This document shows, one piece after another, positions 7,968-17,304 of a DNA stretch of 64,000 nucleotides. This DNA is from Deltaproteobacteria bacterium. Its GTDB lineage: Bacteria > Desulfobacterota > GWC2-55-46. The DNA lies in NCBI GenBank assembly GCA_016182655.1, contig JACPGB010000025.1, positions 1 through 64,000 of the forward strand. The letters run 5' to 3'. The translations under genes were made by a program, and so were the position numbers. The notes beneath the pieces were generated by a model. It made no database searches. It was not told the origin of the DNA and worked only from the letters and a program-made list of their open reading frames with translations. How positions within the stretch are numbered: position 1 is the stretch's first letter; the number at the start of each line of letters is the position of its first letter.

Positions 7968-8297
7968 TTACTTCTGCGCCGGGAGCCCAGCCGGGGGCGT
8001 CGTGGCCGGTGCTTCAGCCGGAGCCGTGGTAACAGGCACGTCGCTCATAATCGACTTCGTCCTCGACTTCCCGGATGTGTAGGTGAGGAAGAGCGAGGTG
8101 AGCATGAATATCGCGACACAGATGTAAGTTATCTTCGTGAGTATCGTCGCGGGGCCCGCGCTGCCGAAGAGAGTCTGGCTTGACGCGCCTCCGAAGGAAG
8201 AGCCTATAGAGGCCCCCTTGCCCACTTGCAGGAGCACGGCGATGATGATAATGATGCTAACTATTACATGGATGACGGTCGTGATCGTAGCCAGCAT
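7968..8297 (-). CDS. secG: Preprotein translocase subunit SecG
   Basis: This 109-residue inner-membrane protein is part of the SecYEG channel. Two hydrophobic segments (about residues 4-22 and 50-70) flank the conserved GKGASIGSSFGGASSQTLFGS loop region, the hallmark of SecG. The C-terminal tail is rich in Ala, Pro and Thr and poorly conserved. ATG at 8297 is preceded by GAGGAG with suitable spacing. It lies downstream of tpiA on the same strand and before tRNA-Leu, the classic tpiA-secG-tRNA-Leu order. Confidence 0.95.
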   Translation of the reverse strand: MLATITTVIHVIVSIIIIIAVLLQVGKGASIGSSFGGASSQTLFGSAGPATILTKITYICVAIFMLTSLFLTYTSGKSRTKSIMSDVPVTTAPAEAPATTPPAGLPAQK

Positions 8298-8507
8298 GGC
8301 ACTCCTCGATATATAAAGAAATAATTATTCAAAAATAAATAACGCGGGGGCGTCAGGCCCCTCATTAAGCGAAGGCCTGCCTTTGGTAAAATAGTAATTT
8401 TACCCTTTTGAAGGAGAAATGCAAGAGGAAACTGCGGCTGCATCATGAAGCGGGGTTTCGGCTGACCGGCCCCGGAGATTGATACGGAATTGCCCGTCCG
8501 GCAGGAC

Positions 8508-9266
8508 CTACTTCGGCAGGAACTTTACTATGCGGGCGAAGTCCTCGGCCTTGAGGCTTGCGCCTCCGACTAGCGCGCCGTCTATGTTGGGTTGACTCAT
8601 GAGGTGGTCGATGTTGTCGGCCTTGACCGACCCGCCGTAGATGATGCGGGTGTGTTTGAGAGACTCCTTCTCGTAGAGCTCGAAGAGGAGCTCACGGAGG
8701 GCATTATGCACCTCCTCGGCCTCCTGAGGGGTCGCAACCTTGCCGGTTCCTATGGCCCAGATAGGCTCATAGGCGATAGTTATGTCGCGTAGCGCCCCGC
8801 CGCCGAGCCCGTAGAGCGCCTTTTTGACCTGGAGCTTTACCTTTGAGATGGTCTTGCCCTTTTCCCGCTCATCAAGCGTCTCCCCGACGCAAACGATAGG
8901 CTTTAGCCCGTCACGGAGGGCCGCGATGACCTTTTTGTTGATCATCTCGTCGGTCTCCTTGAAGTGCTCCCTCCTCTCGGAGTGGCCGATTATAACATGG
9001 TAGCACCCGGCGGATTTGAGCATTTCACCGGAAATTTCGCCGGTATACGCCCCGCTCTTTTCCCAGAAGAGGTTCTGGGCGCAAAGCCTCATCGGGCTGT
9101 CGGCTATAAGGGGGCTCAAGTGGTAGATGTGCGTGAACGGCGGGGCGATAAGGATCTCGGCGTTGTCAGCGCCCTTAAGAAGCTCCCGAAGCTTGAGCAC
9201 CAGGTCCACGCCCTCGTGGATGGTGGTGTTCATCTTCCAGTTTCCGGCTATAAGAGGTCTCAGCAT
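8508..9266 (-). CDS. tpiA: Triose-phosphate isomerase
   Basis: The 252-residue (beta/alpha)8 enzyme interconverts dihydroxyacetone phosphate and glyceraldehyde 3-phosphate. Visible motifs are the N-terminal GNWKMN with catalytic Lys, IIGHSERR with catalytic His, AYEPIWAIGTGKVATP with the catalytic Glu and flexible loop 6, and GGSVKADN phosphate binding. Length is standard. It sits 65 bp downstream of pgk in the same direction, so it belongs to the gap-pgk-tpiA-secG run. Confidence 0.98.
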   Translation of the reverse strand: MLRPLIAGNWKMNTTIHEGVDLVLKLRELLKGADNAEILIAPPFTHIYHLSPLIADSPMRLCAQNLFWEKSGAYTGEISGEMLKSAGCYHVIIGHSERREHFKETDEMINKKVIAALRDGLKPIVCVGETLDEREKGKTISKVKLQVKKALYGLGGGALRDITIAYEPIWAIGTGKVATPQEAEEVHNALRELLFELYEKESLKHTRIIYGGSVKADNIDHLMSQPNIDGALVGGASLKAEDFARIVKFLPK

Positions 9267-9331
9267 TCGCGTAAGTTGGTGGAGAGCAAGTTTTTTTTGC
9301 CTCGCCCCGAGGGCTTGAAGCCTTGAGTCGA

Positions 9332-10546
9332 TTAATTTGCCGCCGCGGCCTGCGCCTTCTGCCGAAGGGCGGTAATGCCCGGGAGCTCTACGCCCTTGAG
9401 TATCTCAAGAAACGCGCCGCCTCCGGTCGAGATATAGCTCATCTTTGCGAACTCTCCGGCGCGGTGTACCGCGACGTCGGTGTCCCCGCCTCCGACAATG
9501 GTCATGGCGTAGGTGTTGGCCACACTCGTCACCATGGCGAAGGTCCCGCGGCTGAAGGCGTCAATCTCGAATACGCCCATAGGGCCGTTCCAGATGATAG
9601 TCTTCGCGTTTTGTATCGCCTCGGTAAAGAGCGTGACGGTTGCCGGGCCTATGTCGAGCGCCATCCAGTCCTTGGGTATCTCCTGGTAGGTGACGACCTT
9701 TGTCTCGGCTGAGGCGCTGAACTTGTCCGCCACCACGAAGTCGACTGGCATGTAGAGCTTTATGTGCTTTTCTCTCGCTTTTTCAATGACTTGTTTCGAG
9801 GTCTCGAGGGCGTCGTTCTCGCAGAACGAGTTGCCGACCTCGTAACCCAGGGCCTTGAAGAAGGTAAGGGCCATGCCGCCGCCTATTACAAGCTTATCGA
9901 CCTTTTCGCAAAGGCTCAAGAGCACGCCGACCTTGTCCGAGACCTTCTTGCCGCCTATCAAGGCGACAAGCGGCCTTGTCGGCTTCTCCATGGCCATAGA
10001 AAAGTAGGTGAGCTCCTTTTTCATCAGGAACCCGGCCCCTACCTCTTTCACGTACCTGGTGATTGCGACGTTGGAGGCGTGCGCCCTGTGCGCCATGGCA
10101 AAGGCGTCGTTTATGTAGACGTCAGCCAACTCCCCGAGTTTCCTGCCGAATTCCTCGTTGTTTTTCTCTTCCTCGGGATGGAACCTCAGGTTCTCAAGGA
10201 GGACGACGTCCCCGGGCTTCATTGCGTCGACGACCTTCTTCGTATCTTCCCCTATGCAGTCGGGCGCGATCGTCACCTCTTTTTCAAGGAGCCTCCCGAG
10301 CCTCTTGGCGACGGGAGAGAGGCTCATCTCCGGGACCCTCTTGCCCTTGGGGCGGCCGAGGTGCGAGGCGAGTATGACCTTCGCGTTCTCGTCGAGCGCG
10401 TAGTTTATGGTGGGGAGCACGCCCCTTATGCGGGTGTCGTCGGTTATGTTGCCGTTCTCATCGAGCGGCACATTGAAGTCCACTCTGATGAATACGCGCT
10501 TTCCGCGCAGGTTTATCTCGTCCATGTATTTAAGGCCGTGGTTCAA
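9332..10546 (-). CDS. pgk: Phosphoglycerate kinase
   Basis: The 404-residue enzyme moves phosphate between 1,3-bisphosphoglycerate and ADP. It shows the N-terminal [12 protein letters not shown] substrate motif, the [10 protein letters not shown] motif and the C-terminal nucleotide site around GGGDTDVAV and [10 protein letters not shown] keep TTG 10546 because GGAGG stands 8 bp upstream; ATG at 10525 is the alternative and would remove seven residues. It lies 21 bp downstream of gap, clearly the same transcript. Confidence 0.97.
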   Translation of the reverse strand: MNHGLKYMDEINLRGKRVFIRVDFNVPLDENGNITDDTRIRGVLPTINYALDENAKVILASHLGRPKGKRVPEMSLSPVAKRLGRLLEKEVTIAPDCIGEDTKKVVDAMKPGDVVLLENLRFHPEEEKNNEEFGRKLGELADVYINDAFAMAHRAHASNVAITRYVKEVGAGFLMKKELTYFSMAMEKPTRPLVALIGGKKVSDKVGVLLSLCEKVDKLVIGGGMALTFFKALGYEVGNSFCENDALETSKQVIEKAREKHIKLYMPVDFVVADKFSASAETKVVTYQEIPKDWMALDIGPATVTLFTEAIQNAKTIIWNGPMGVFEIDAFSRGTFAMVTSVANTYAMTIVGGGDTDVAVHRAGEFAKMSYISTGGGAFLEILKGVELPGITALRQKAQAAAAN

Positions 10547-10567
10547 GTCCCTGACCTCCTGTTTTTG

Positions 10568-11596
<1,029 letters not shown>

Positions 11597-11621
11597 TTAT
11601 TTTTCAAGACGATACGGCTGA

Positions 11622-11650
11622 ATAAGTCTCGACCGTGTCTCTATTGTCAA
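11622..11650 (-). promoter_or_regulatory. Candidate sigma-70 promoter for gap-pgk-tpiA-secG
   Basis: On the minus strand TTGACA (11650-11645) is followed after 17 bp by ACTTAT (11627-11622). The -35 is perfect and the -10 is weak. It lies over the stop codon of aroD and 50 bp before the gap ribosome binding site (GGAGGAGAG). Confidence 0.45.
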
Positions 11651-12348
11651 GCCGCCCCGTACTTTTTGAACTCTTTCTTTATTTCCTTCAGGGTCATTTG
11701 CCCGGGGGCGGTCGACCCGGTGATCGAACCGTATGTTATAAGCGAGCCTATCATGGGGAAAAAGACCCTTGAGGCGGCGCCTGTCGAGCCCATCGCTATT
11801 ATTATAAGGTCGTCTGCGCCGAGCAATACCCCGGCAAGCCTTTTCAGGTCTTTAAATGTGCTCGCGCTAGCCGCCACTTTTACGATGTCCGCGCCTTTTC
11901 CCCTCGATTTTTCAATAATTTTTCTGAGAGCGCCGTCCCCGGGGGTGGATTTGAAATCATGGTGGGAAATGATAACTTTTTTCCCTCTTCTCTTTGCAGA
12001 GTCTACCACATTTTCTATTATCCCGCTTGAGCTGAGCTCGATATCTATTATATCGGAATAGGGTATAAGCGCGTCGAATAGGGCGGCCCTCGTCCTGTCG
12101 CTCAAGGGCTTGATGCCGCCCTCCTTTTTTGACCTGACTGTAAGGATTATCGGAAGACCGGAGATTTTCTTGAGCTTTTTGAGGTTCTCCGCGAGAGACG
12201 CGGGGTCGAGGTCGGAAAATGAGTCGACCCGCACCTCAAGGAGGTCCGCCCCGACAGAGACGGCCTTTTTTACGGCGCCTATATCTATCTTTTCTACGAT
12301 TACCCCGGCGGCCTTCGGGCCGTTTGCCGGGAGTGCGCCCTTCCTCAA
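11647..12348 (-). CDS. aroD: 3-dehydroquinate dehydratase, type I
   Basis: The 233-residue Schiff-base enzyme converts 3-dehydroquinate to 3-dehydroshikimate in the shikimate pathway. It has GADLLEVRVDSF at the substrate site, the catalytic His in ISHHDFKSTP and the Schiff-base Lys in DIVKVAASAS, plus a C-terminal GQMTLKEI. The start is uncertain: TTG 12348 gives a ten-residue leader before the conserved domain, and no strong ribosome binding site is seen. It stands upstream of gap on the same strand but probably in a separate transcript. Confidence 0.93.
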   Translation of the reverse strand: MRKGALPANGPKAAGVIVEKIDIGAVKKAVSVGADLLEVRVDSFSDLDPASLAENLKKLKKISGLPIILTVRSKKEGGIKPLSDRTRAALFDALIPYSDIIDIELSSSGIIENVVDSAKRRGKKVIISHHDFKSTPGDGALRKIIEKSRGKGADIVKVAASASTFKDLKRLAGVLLGADDLIIIAMGSTGAASRVFFPMIGSLITYGSITGSTAPGQMTLKEIKKEFKKYGAA

Positions 12349-12734
12349 TCGGCCCCCAAAAGAATATCAGGATTCCACGCAAAGACCGTAACGCCAAGGG
12401 ATGAAGTTAACCAATTGAAAATAAAGCTAAAAAACAGCAGTTGGCGCGGGAGCCCTTTTTTTAAACCAATATACCAATACTGAAAAGGCTGGAAAAAGTC
12501 AAGAAAAATCAGGCTGGATGTGCCGTGGTCTTGAATCGAGTCAGTGTGTTATGATTTTTTCAGGAGAGTTCTTCAATTTTAATGTCGCGGATGTCTTTTT
12601 TTTAATCTTTACAAAAGATAATCGATTGTTGAAAAAGCCCCGGTGGGACAGGTGTCTCCCGGGGGTCGGGAGAACCCGCCGCAGTCTCTTTATACCTGAT
12701 AAAAAACGAGGGGAAAAAGAGCCGCTGATCGGGC
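12349..12734. other. Gene-free region with a nested stem-loop
   Basis: No gene is supported between the divergent aroD and coiled-coil genes. The clearest structure is GGTGGG (12642-12647) pairing with CCCGCC (12675-12680), enclosing a second stem TCTCCCG (12655-12661) / CGGGAGA (12667-12673). It sits upstream of the promoter at 12735, so it does not belong to the leader of the next gene. I do not recognise a riboswitch class. Confidence 0.4.
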
Positions 12735-12764
12735 TTGAAATTAGTATGTTCCCCGGGTTATAAT
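12735..12764 (+). promoter_or_regulatory. Sigma-70 promoter for the coiled-coil LysM gene
   Basis: TTGAAA (12735-12740), an 18-bp spacer and a perfect TATAAT (12759-12764). The gene's GGAG ribosome binding site and ATG 12790 follow directly, which makes the leader very short, about 20 nt. Confidence 0.7.
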
Positions 12765-12789
12765 TTTAGTACTTTCTTTCGGAGTCTTT

Positions 12790-15648
12790 ATGGGTGGAAT
12801 CGGCGCAATAGTAGGTTTGTTCCTTATGTTCTCTCTCGCGGTCTCATGGGTCGCCGGCGACAAGGAGAAGGCCCGTCTCGAAGACAAGGTCAAGGAGACG
12901 AAGACCGCCGAGAGGTCGCTTGAGAATGACCTCAACATGGCGAAGAACGAGCACACGAAGACGATGGAGTCTCTCAGGGAGGCCGAGAAGAGGCTTAAGG
13001 ACGAGATATCCGAGAAGAAGAAGTTGGAGAGGGCGCTCGCCTTCGAGGAGAGGCAGAGGAGGCTCGCCGAGAAGGAAGGCGTCGACTTCGATGCCGAAAA
13101 GGAGAGGGAGAGGATAAAGGCCGAGATCGAGGCCAAGGCCCAGCAGGAGATAACCGAGCTCGAGGCGAAGCTCCTCGCGGTCGAGGAGGCTAAGAAGCGC
13201 TTCGAGGTCGAGATGCGACTTAAGGTCGAGGAGGAGGCGAGGAAGCGCGCCGAGGAGGCCTGGACCCAGGCCGAGCTCGCCAGGTCCCAGGCCCAGGAGG
13301 CCCTTCTCAAGAACACCTCTCTCGAAGGCAAGCTTAAGGAGATGGACAAGGCCAGGGTAGCGATGGAAAAGTCGCTTAAGGCCCAGGAGACGGCGCGGAA
13401 AGACGCCGAGACACGGCTCGCCAAGGAAAAAGACGCGCGGAATACTCTCGAGGCCCGGCTTAAGGACGTCGAGAAATCCGTCTCCATTGCCAAGTCTCTC
13501 GGCGGCGTTGCCAAGGACGCCGTCGTAGCCGCCGCGACGGTTTCGCAGGGGACCGAGGCCGCGATGCTTGAGAAGGCCGCCGAGGCCTCGGCATTGCTCG
13601 TCGCCGAGCTTGAAAGGTCGAAGTCCGACGCCGATAAAAAGGTAAAGGAGAGCCAGGAGTCTATCTCGGCCCTCCAGAAGGAAATAGCGAAGATAAACGA
13701 GGAGAAGGCCGTTATCAAGGCAGAGGCCGAGGCGAACGCCAAGAGCCTCTCGCTCATAAGGCAGGAGCTTGAAACGGCCAGGCAGGAAGAGGACTCTCTC
13801 CGGAAGGCCCTCGAGGCGAGGCCGGTAGTGCTCGCCCCGGAGACCGTCGCGGCAGGGGAGGCCTCCCGTGAAGAGCTCTCGAAGAAGGTGGCTTCGCTCG
13901 AAGCGAAGCTTGCAGAGGCCGAGGATGCCAAGAGAAAGTCCGAGGATGCGTCCCGCCTCGAGTTCGAGACGCTCCGTGTCCGCTCCGAGGATATGCTCGC
14001 CAGGAACAGGGAGCTTGAGAACCAGCTCGGAGACCTTAAAACAACGCTTGCAAAGTCCGAGGCCGCGGGCGACATGGCCCGGGACCTTATAGCCAGGAAC
14101 GCCGAGCTTGAGACAAGGCTAAAAGAGGCGGGGCTCGTCTCCCTCCAGGGCAAGGCCGCCACATTCGTAGCCCAGAAGCTCATCGAAAAGAACTCCGAGC
14201 TCGAGATGAAGCTCAAGGACGCGCAACTCGCGCTCGCGCAGTCCGAGGCCGCAAGAGGCGACGCCCAATCCGCGATCAGAGAGAACCGGGATCTCGCCTC
14301 AAAGCTCAAGGACGCCGAAATAACGCTCGCAAAGAGCCAGACATCGTCCGCCCTGCTTGAGAGCCTGAACGCGAGGAACGGCGAGCTCGAGACGAGGATA
14401 AAACAGGCCGGCGAGGCGATAGCCCAGGCCGATGCCGCAAGGTACATGGCGGAAGAGCTCCGCTCCAAGAACAAGGACCTCGAGGAGCGTCTCAGCAAAA
14501 ACTCTGGCGTCGATCCCAAGGAATTAGAGGGGCTCCGGGCCTCAAGGAAGGAAATGGAGGAAAACCTTCTCCAGGAAGCCGAGCTCAAAAAGACCCTTGA
14601 GGCGAGCCTCAAGGACGCAGAGGCCGCAAAGGCCGCGGGCGAGCTCGCGATAAAGGAGATTGCGGCATCCAGGGAGCAGTCCGAGTTGAAGCTCCTTCAG
14701 GAGGCTGACGCAAGAAAGGCCCTTGAGGCGAAGCTCGTCGAGTTCGAGGCCGCGAAGGCCGCAAATGAGCTTGCAATAAGGGACGCCGAGGCGGCGAAGA
14801 AGAGGCTGGAGCTTCAGGTCGCGCAGGAGATCGGCGCGCGGACCGCTCTTGAATCGAAGCTCAAGGAGACGGACTACCTGAAGAAAGTCGCCGAGAACGC
14901 CATAGACATGGCCGAGACCTCGAAGAAGAGCGCCGAGGCCCGGATGTTGCTCGAGCTTGAATCCAGGAAGGCGTTTGAGGCGAAGCTCGAAAGCGAGCTC
15001 GGGGCGAGAAAGGGCGTAGAGGCGAGGCTCGTCCAGGAGGTAGAGTCCAGGCGTATTATCGAAGCGAAGCTCCGGGAGACCGAAGAGGCGAAGGCCGCCG
15101 AGATGGATGCGATAAAGACCCTGGAGAAGGCGTTGAAGGACGCCGAGGAGAGGCTCGGAAAAGAGAATCAGGCCAGGAAAGACCTCGAGCTCCAGATACA
15201 GAGGATAAGCAGGGAGGCCGAGGCGTGGAAGTCCGAGGGTGCTGTTCCGACTGACGTCGTTGCCCTGCAAAAGGAGTTCGCTAACCTCAAGGCAAAGATA
15301 ATCGAGAAGCTCAAATCCGGCGAGGTCAGGGCAGAGGACGTGGCGAAGTTCATGCGGATAGACGACGTCCTCGGCTTCTACATAGTAAAGAAGGGCGACA
15401 CGCTCTGGAAGATAGCGAAGAACAAGGACGTTTTCGGGAACCCCTACATGTGGCCGCTCCTCTACAGGTACAACGTCTCGAAGCTCAAGGGGCCCGACAT
15501 CGTAAAGGTAGACCAGGTGCTCATCATCTACAAATCGATCTCCAATACCGAGGCCAAGGACGCCGTTAAAAAGGCGAAGCTCAGAGGCGACTGGCGCAGA
15601 TGGACCGACGCCCAGAAGCGTGGCTGGGTGGAGGAGTGGACGAGGTAG
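12790..15648 (+). CDS. Membrane-anchored long coiled-coil protein with C-terminal LysM
   Basis: The 952-residue protein has one N-terminal hydrophobic segment (about residues 3-21), then some 800 residues of charged heptad-rich coiled coil dominated by Ala, Glu, Lys and Leu, and a C-terminal LysM domain (about 862-912: YIVKKGDTLWKIAKN). A basic, Trp-rich tail (GDWRRWTDAQKRGW) ends it. The coil is broken by Gly or Pro near residues 238, 345, 572 and 817. If the signal anchor is right, LysM is outside the cytoplasm and binds peptidoglycan. GGAG 5 bp before ATG 12790 fixes the start. The gene stands alone between a good promoter and a strong terminator. A structural role is inferred; I know no named homologue. 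Confidence 0.85.
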   Translation: MGGIGAIVGLFLMFSLAVSWVAGDKEKARLEDKVKETKTAERSLENDLNMAKNEHTKTMESLREAEKRLKDEISEKKKLERALAFEERQRRLAEKEGVDFDAEKERERIKAEIEAKAQQEITELEAKLLAVEEAKKRFEVEMRLKVEEEARKRAEEAWTQAELARSQAQEALLKNTSLEGKLKEMDKARVAMEKSLKAQETARKDAETRLAKEKDARNTLEARLKDVEKSVSIAKSLGGVAKDAVVAAATVSQGTEAAMLEKAAEASALLVAELERSKSDADKKVKESQESISALQKEIAKINEEKAVIKAEAEANAKSLSLIRQELETARQEEDSLRKALEARPVVLAPETVAAGEASREELSKKVASLEAKLAEAEDAKRKSEDASRLEFETLRVRSEDMLARNRELENQLGDLKTTLAKSEAAGDMARDLIARNAELETRLKEAGLVSLQGKAATFVAQKLIEKNSELEMKLKDAQLALAQSEAARGDAQSAIRENRDLASKLKDAEITLAKSQTSSALLESLNARNGELETRIKQAGEAIAQADAARYMAEELRSKNKDLEERLSKNSGVDPKELEGLRASRKEMEENLLQEAELKKTLEASLKDAEAAKAAGELAIKEIAASREQSELKLLQEADARKALEAKLVEFEAAKAANELAIRDAEAAKKRLELQVAQEIGARTALESKLKETDYLKKVAENAIDMAETSKKSAEARMLLELESRKAFEAKLESELGARKGVEARLVQEVESRRIIEAKLRETEEAKAAEMDAIKTLEKALKDAEERLGKENQARKDLELQIQRISREAEAWKSEGAVPTDVVALQKEFANLKAKIIEKLKSGEVRAEDVAKFMRIDDVLGFYIVKKGDTLWKIAKNKDVFGNPYMWPLLYRYNVSKLKGPDIVKVDQVLIIYKSISNTEAKDAVKKAKLRGDWRRWTDAQKRGWVEEWTR

Positions 15649-15809
15649 AAGGGCGCTATATCGGGAAGACTTCGGGCATGAAGGGCAGTCAGGTTGTAAG
15701 ACGCTTCGGACGCGATTACCGGCATGGGCCTGCGCCGGAAGACCACTTGGAAGGGTTTAGGCTGTAAGCGTCAACAGTACAAGCAGTTAAAAAGGTATTT
15801 GATAAAGTG

Positions 15810-15845
15810 AAAGGGAGGGGCAGAAAGCCCCTCCCTTTTTTTATT
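15810..15845 (+). terminator. Strong terminator after the coiled-coil gene
   Basis: AAAGGGAGGGGC (15810-15821) and GCCCCTCCCTTT (15827-15838) form a 12-bp stem over AGAAA, followed by a run of T. The rest of 15649-15902 shows nothing I can support. Confidence 0.9.
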
Positions 15846-15902
15846 TCCCTCAGGGGGGTGGGGGTTAAAAAATAAGCCCCTTTACCCCTGAATCAATAAG
15901 TA

Positions 15903-15931
15903 TTGAGAAATCAAATGAAATTGCCTATAAT
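15903..15931 (+). promoter_or_regulatory. Sigma-70 promoter for the exopolysaccharide locus
   Basis: TTGAGA (15903-15908), exactly 17 bp, then TATAAT (15926-15931). It lies 38 bp before the first gene of the HEAT-GT2-barrel cluster. Confidence 0.75.
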
Positions 15932-15969
15932 CCCCAGAAGATACTCACCTTTTAACGGGATATCCAGAT

Positions 15970-17304
15970 TTGGCTTATCTATTAGTATATATTACCATCT
16001 GGACCACGGTCACGCTAATAATCGGTACATTTCTGGCCGTTCTCGTTAGAAGGTCCTTAATGGGGCGCAAGTACGAGAGGCTGGACCTGGAGAGGGAGAG
16101 ATACTCCACCCTGCTCGCGACCATAGAGCGCGGCAACACCATACCGGACCTCCGCCCTTTTCAAAAAAAGCCCGGCTCCGCGTCCTGGATCGCGATAGAG
16201 GAGAACCTCTTCAGGGCCCTCGGCACTGCGGGGAGGCAGGAGGCTCTCCGGCTCTTCAATGCGCTCGGGTACGCGGACAGGTACATGGAAACGCTCTCCT
16301 CAAAGCGCAAATGGGAGCAGGCGCTCTCGGCCGAGAAGCTCGGGCGCATCAATTGCCGGGGGGCTGTCCAGCACTTGATAGACGCCCTCAAAAGCCCTAA
16401 CAGGGACCTCCAGCTCATGGCCGTACACTCTCTCGGCGCCATAGGGGACGAGACGGCGATGCCCCACCTGATAGCGCTCCTCAAGCAATCCATCTCCGCG
16501 GAGGAGGAGATATCGCTCACGATACTCAAGTCCTCGATACTCGCATTCGGGCTTAACGCCGTGATGTGGCTCGTGCCCTGTCTCGACGACTCTGACTGGC
16601 GCCTGCGCTCAACGGCACTCGATGTCCTCGGAGAGATTGGGGATAAGGGGCTCACGGGCGAGTTCATGAGGCTGCTGAAGGACCCTGAGCAGGATGTGAG
16701 GGCAAAGGCGGCCAAGGGCCTGGGAAAGCTCAGGGGCCCGGAGGCGGTCCCCATGCTGATGGAGGCGCTCTCCGACCCTTTTTGGGTCGTCCGGCTCCAC
16801 AGCGCGAGGTCGCTCGGGCTCATGAAGGAGCACGTTGCCATCGCGCCCCTTAAGGAGATGCTCGGGGACAAGAACTGGCAGGTGAGGAGCGTCGTTGCCG
16901 CGGCCTTGAGCTCGATAGGCGGAAGGGCCTTCGTCGAGATGCTTAACGTCTTCATAGACTCGACGGACAGGTACGCGAGGGACCAGGCGCTCGATGAGCT
17001 CGGGAGAAAGGGCGTGTACGCGAAGATGATGGCGCGGCTTTACGCCGGTGACGGCCCGGAACCCCGTTTAAAACTTAATGAATCTCCAAAACCGGACGAT
17101 AAGGCGGATATAGGCCGGGAGATACTCGATGAGATGCTCTCGATCCTCTCGACCCTGAACGAGTTCAGGCTCTATGAGGTACTGGACGCGCTCTCGGGTG
17201 GGGAGCCCGGGCATGATAATGAAGAGGCGGCCAGGGCCGTCTCGGAGTTAAAAGGCCGCGAGCGCCCGCCAGGGCCGGAAGGGCTTGCGGAGAGATATCT
17301 TTAA
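15970..17304 (+). CDS. Membrane-anchored HEAT-repeat protein
   Basis: The 444-residue protein has an N-terminal membrane helix (about residues 2-25) and then HEAT-like repeats of the PBS-lyase type (for example HLIDALKSPNRDLQLMAVHSLGAIGDE, split over residues 130-160, and PMLMEALSDPFWVVRLHSARSLG). Such repeats form a curved alpha-solenoid used for protein binding. The start is TTG 15970 by frame; no clear ribosome binding site is seen. Its 3' end overlaps the next gene by 20 bp, tying it to the polysaccharide synthase. A scaffold role for the synthase is inferred from that coupling. Confidence 0.85.
   Translation: MAYLLVYITIWTTVTLIIGTFLAVLVRRSLMGRKYERLDLERERYSTLLATIERGNTIPDLRPFQKKPGSASWIAIEENLFRALGTAGRQEALRLFNALGYADRYMETLSSKRKWEQALSAEKLGRINCRGAVQHLIDALKSPNRDLQLMAVHSLGAIGDETAMPHLIALLKQSISAEEEISLTILKSSILAFGLNAVMWLVPCLDDSDWRLRSTALDVLGEIGDKGLTGEFMRLLKDPEQDVRAKAAKGLGKLRGPEAVPMLMEALSDPFWVVRLHSARSLGLMKEHVAIAPLKEMLGDKNWQVRSVVAAALSSIGGRAFVEMLNVFIDSTDRYARDQALDELGRKGVYAKMMARLYAGDGPEPRLKLNESPKPDDKADIGREILDEMLSILSTLNEFRLYEVLDALSGGEPGHDNEEAARAVSELKGRERPPGPEGLAERYL

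Noticed and set aside
12741-14612. A 623-codon open frame opposite the coiled-coil gene
   Set aside because: It is very Ser/Ala-rich and mirrors the biased Glu/Lys/Ala codons of the real gene, which has promoter, ribosome binding site, terminator and a LysM domain.
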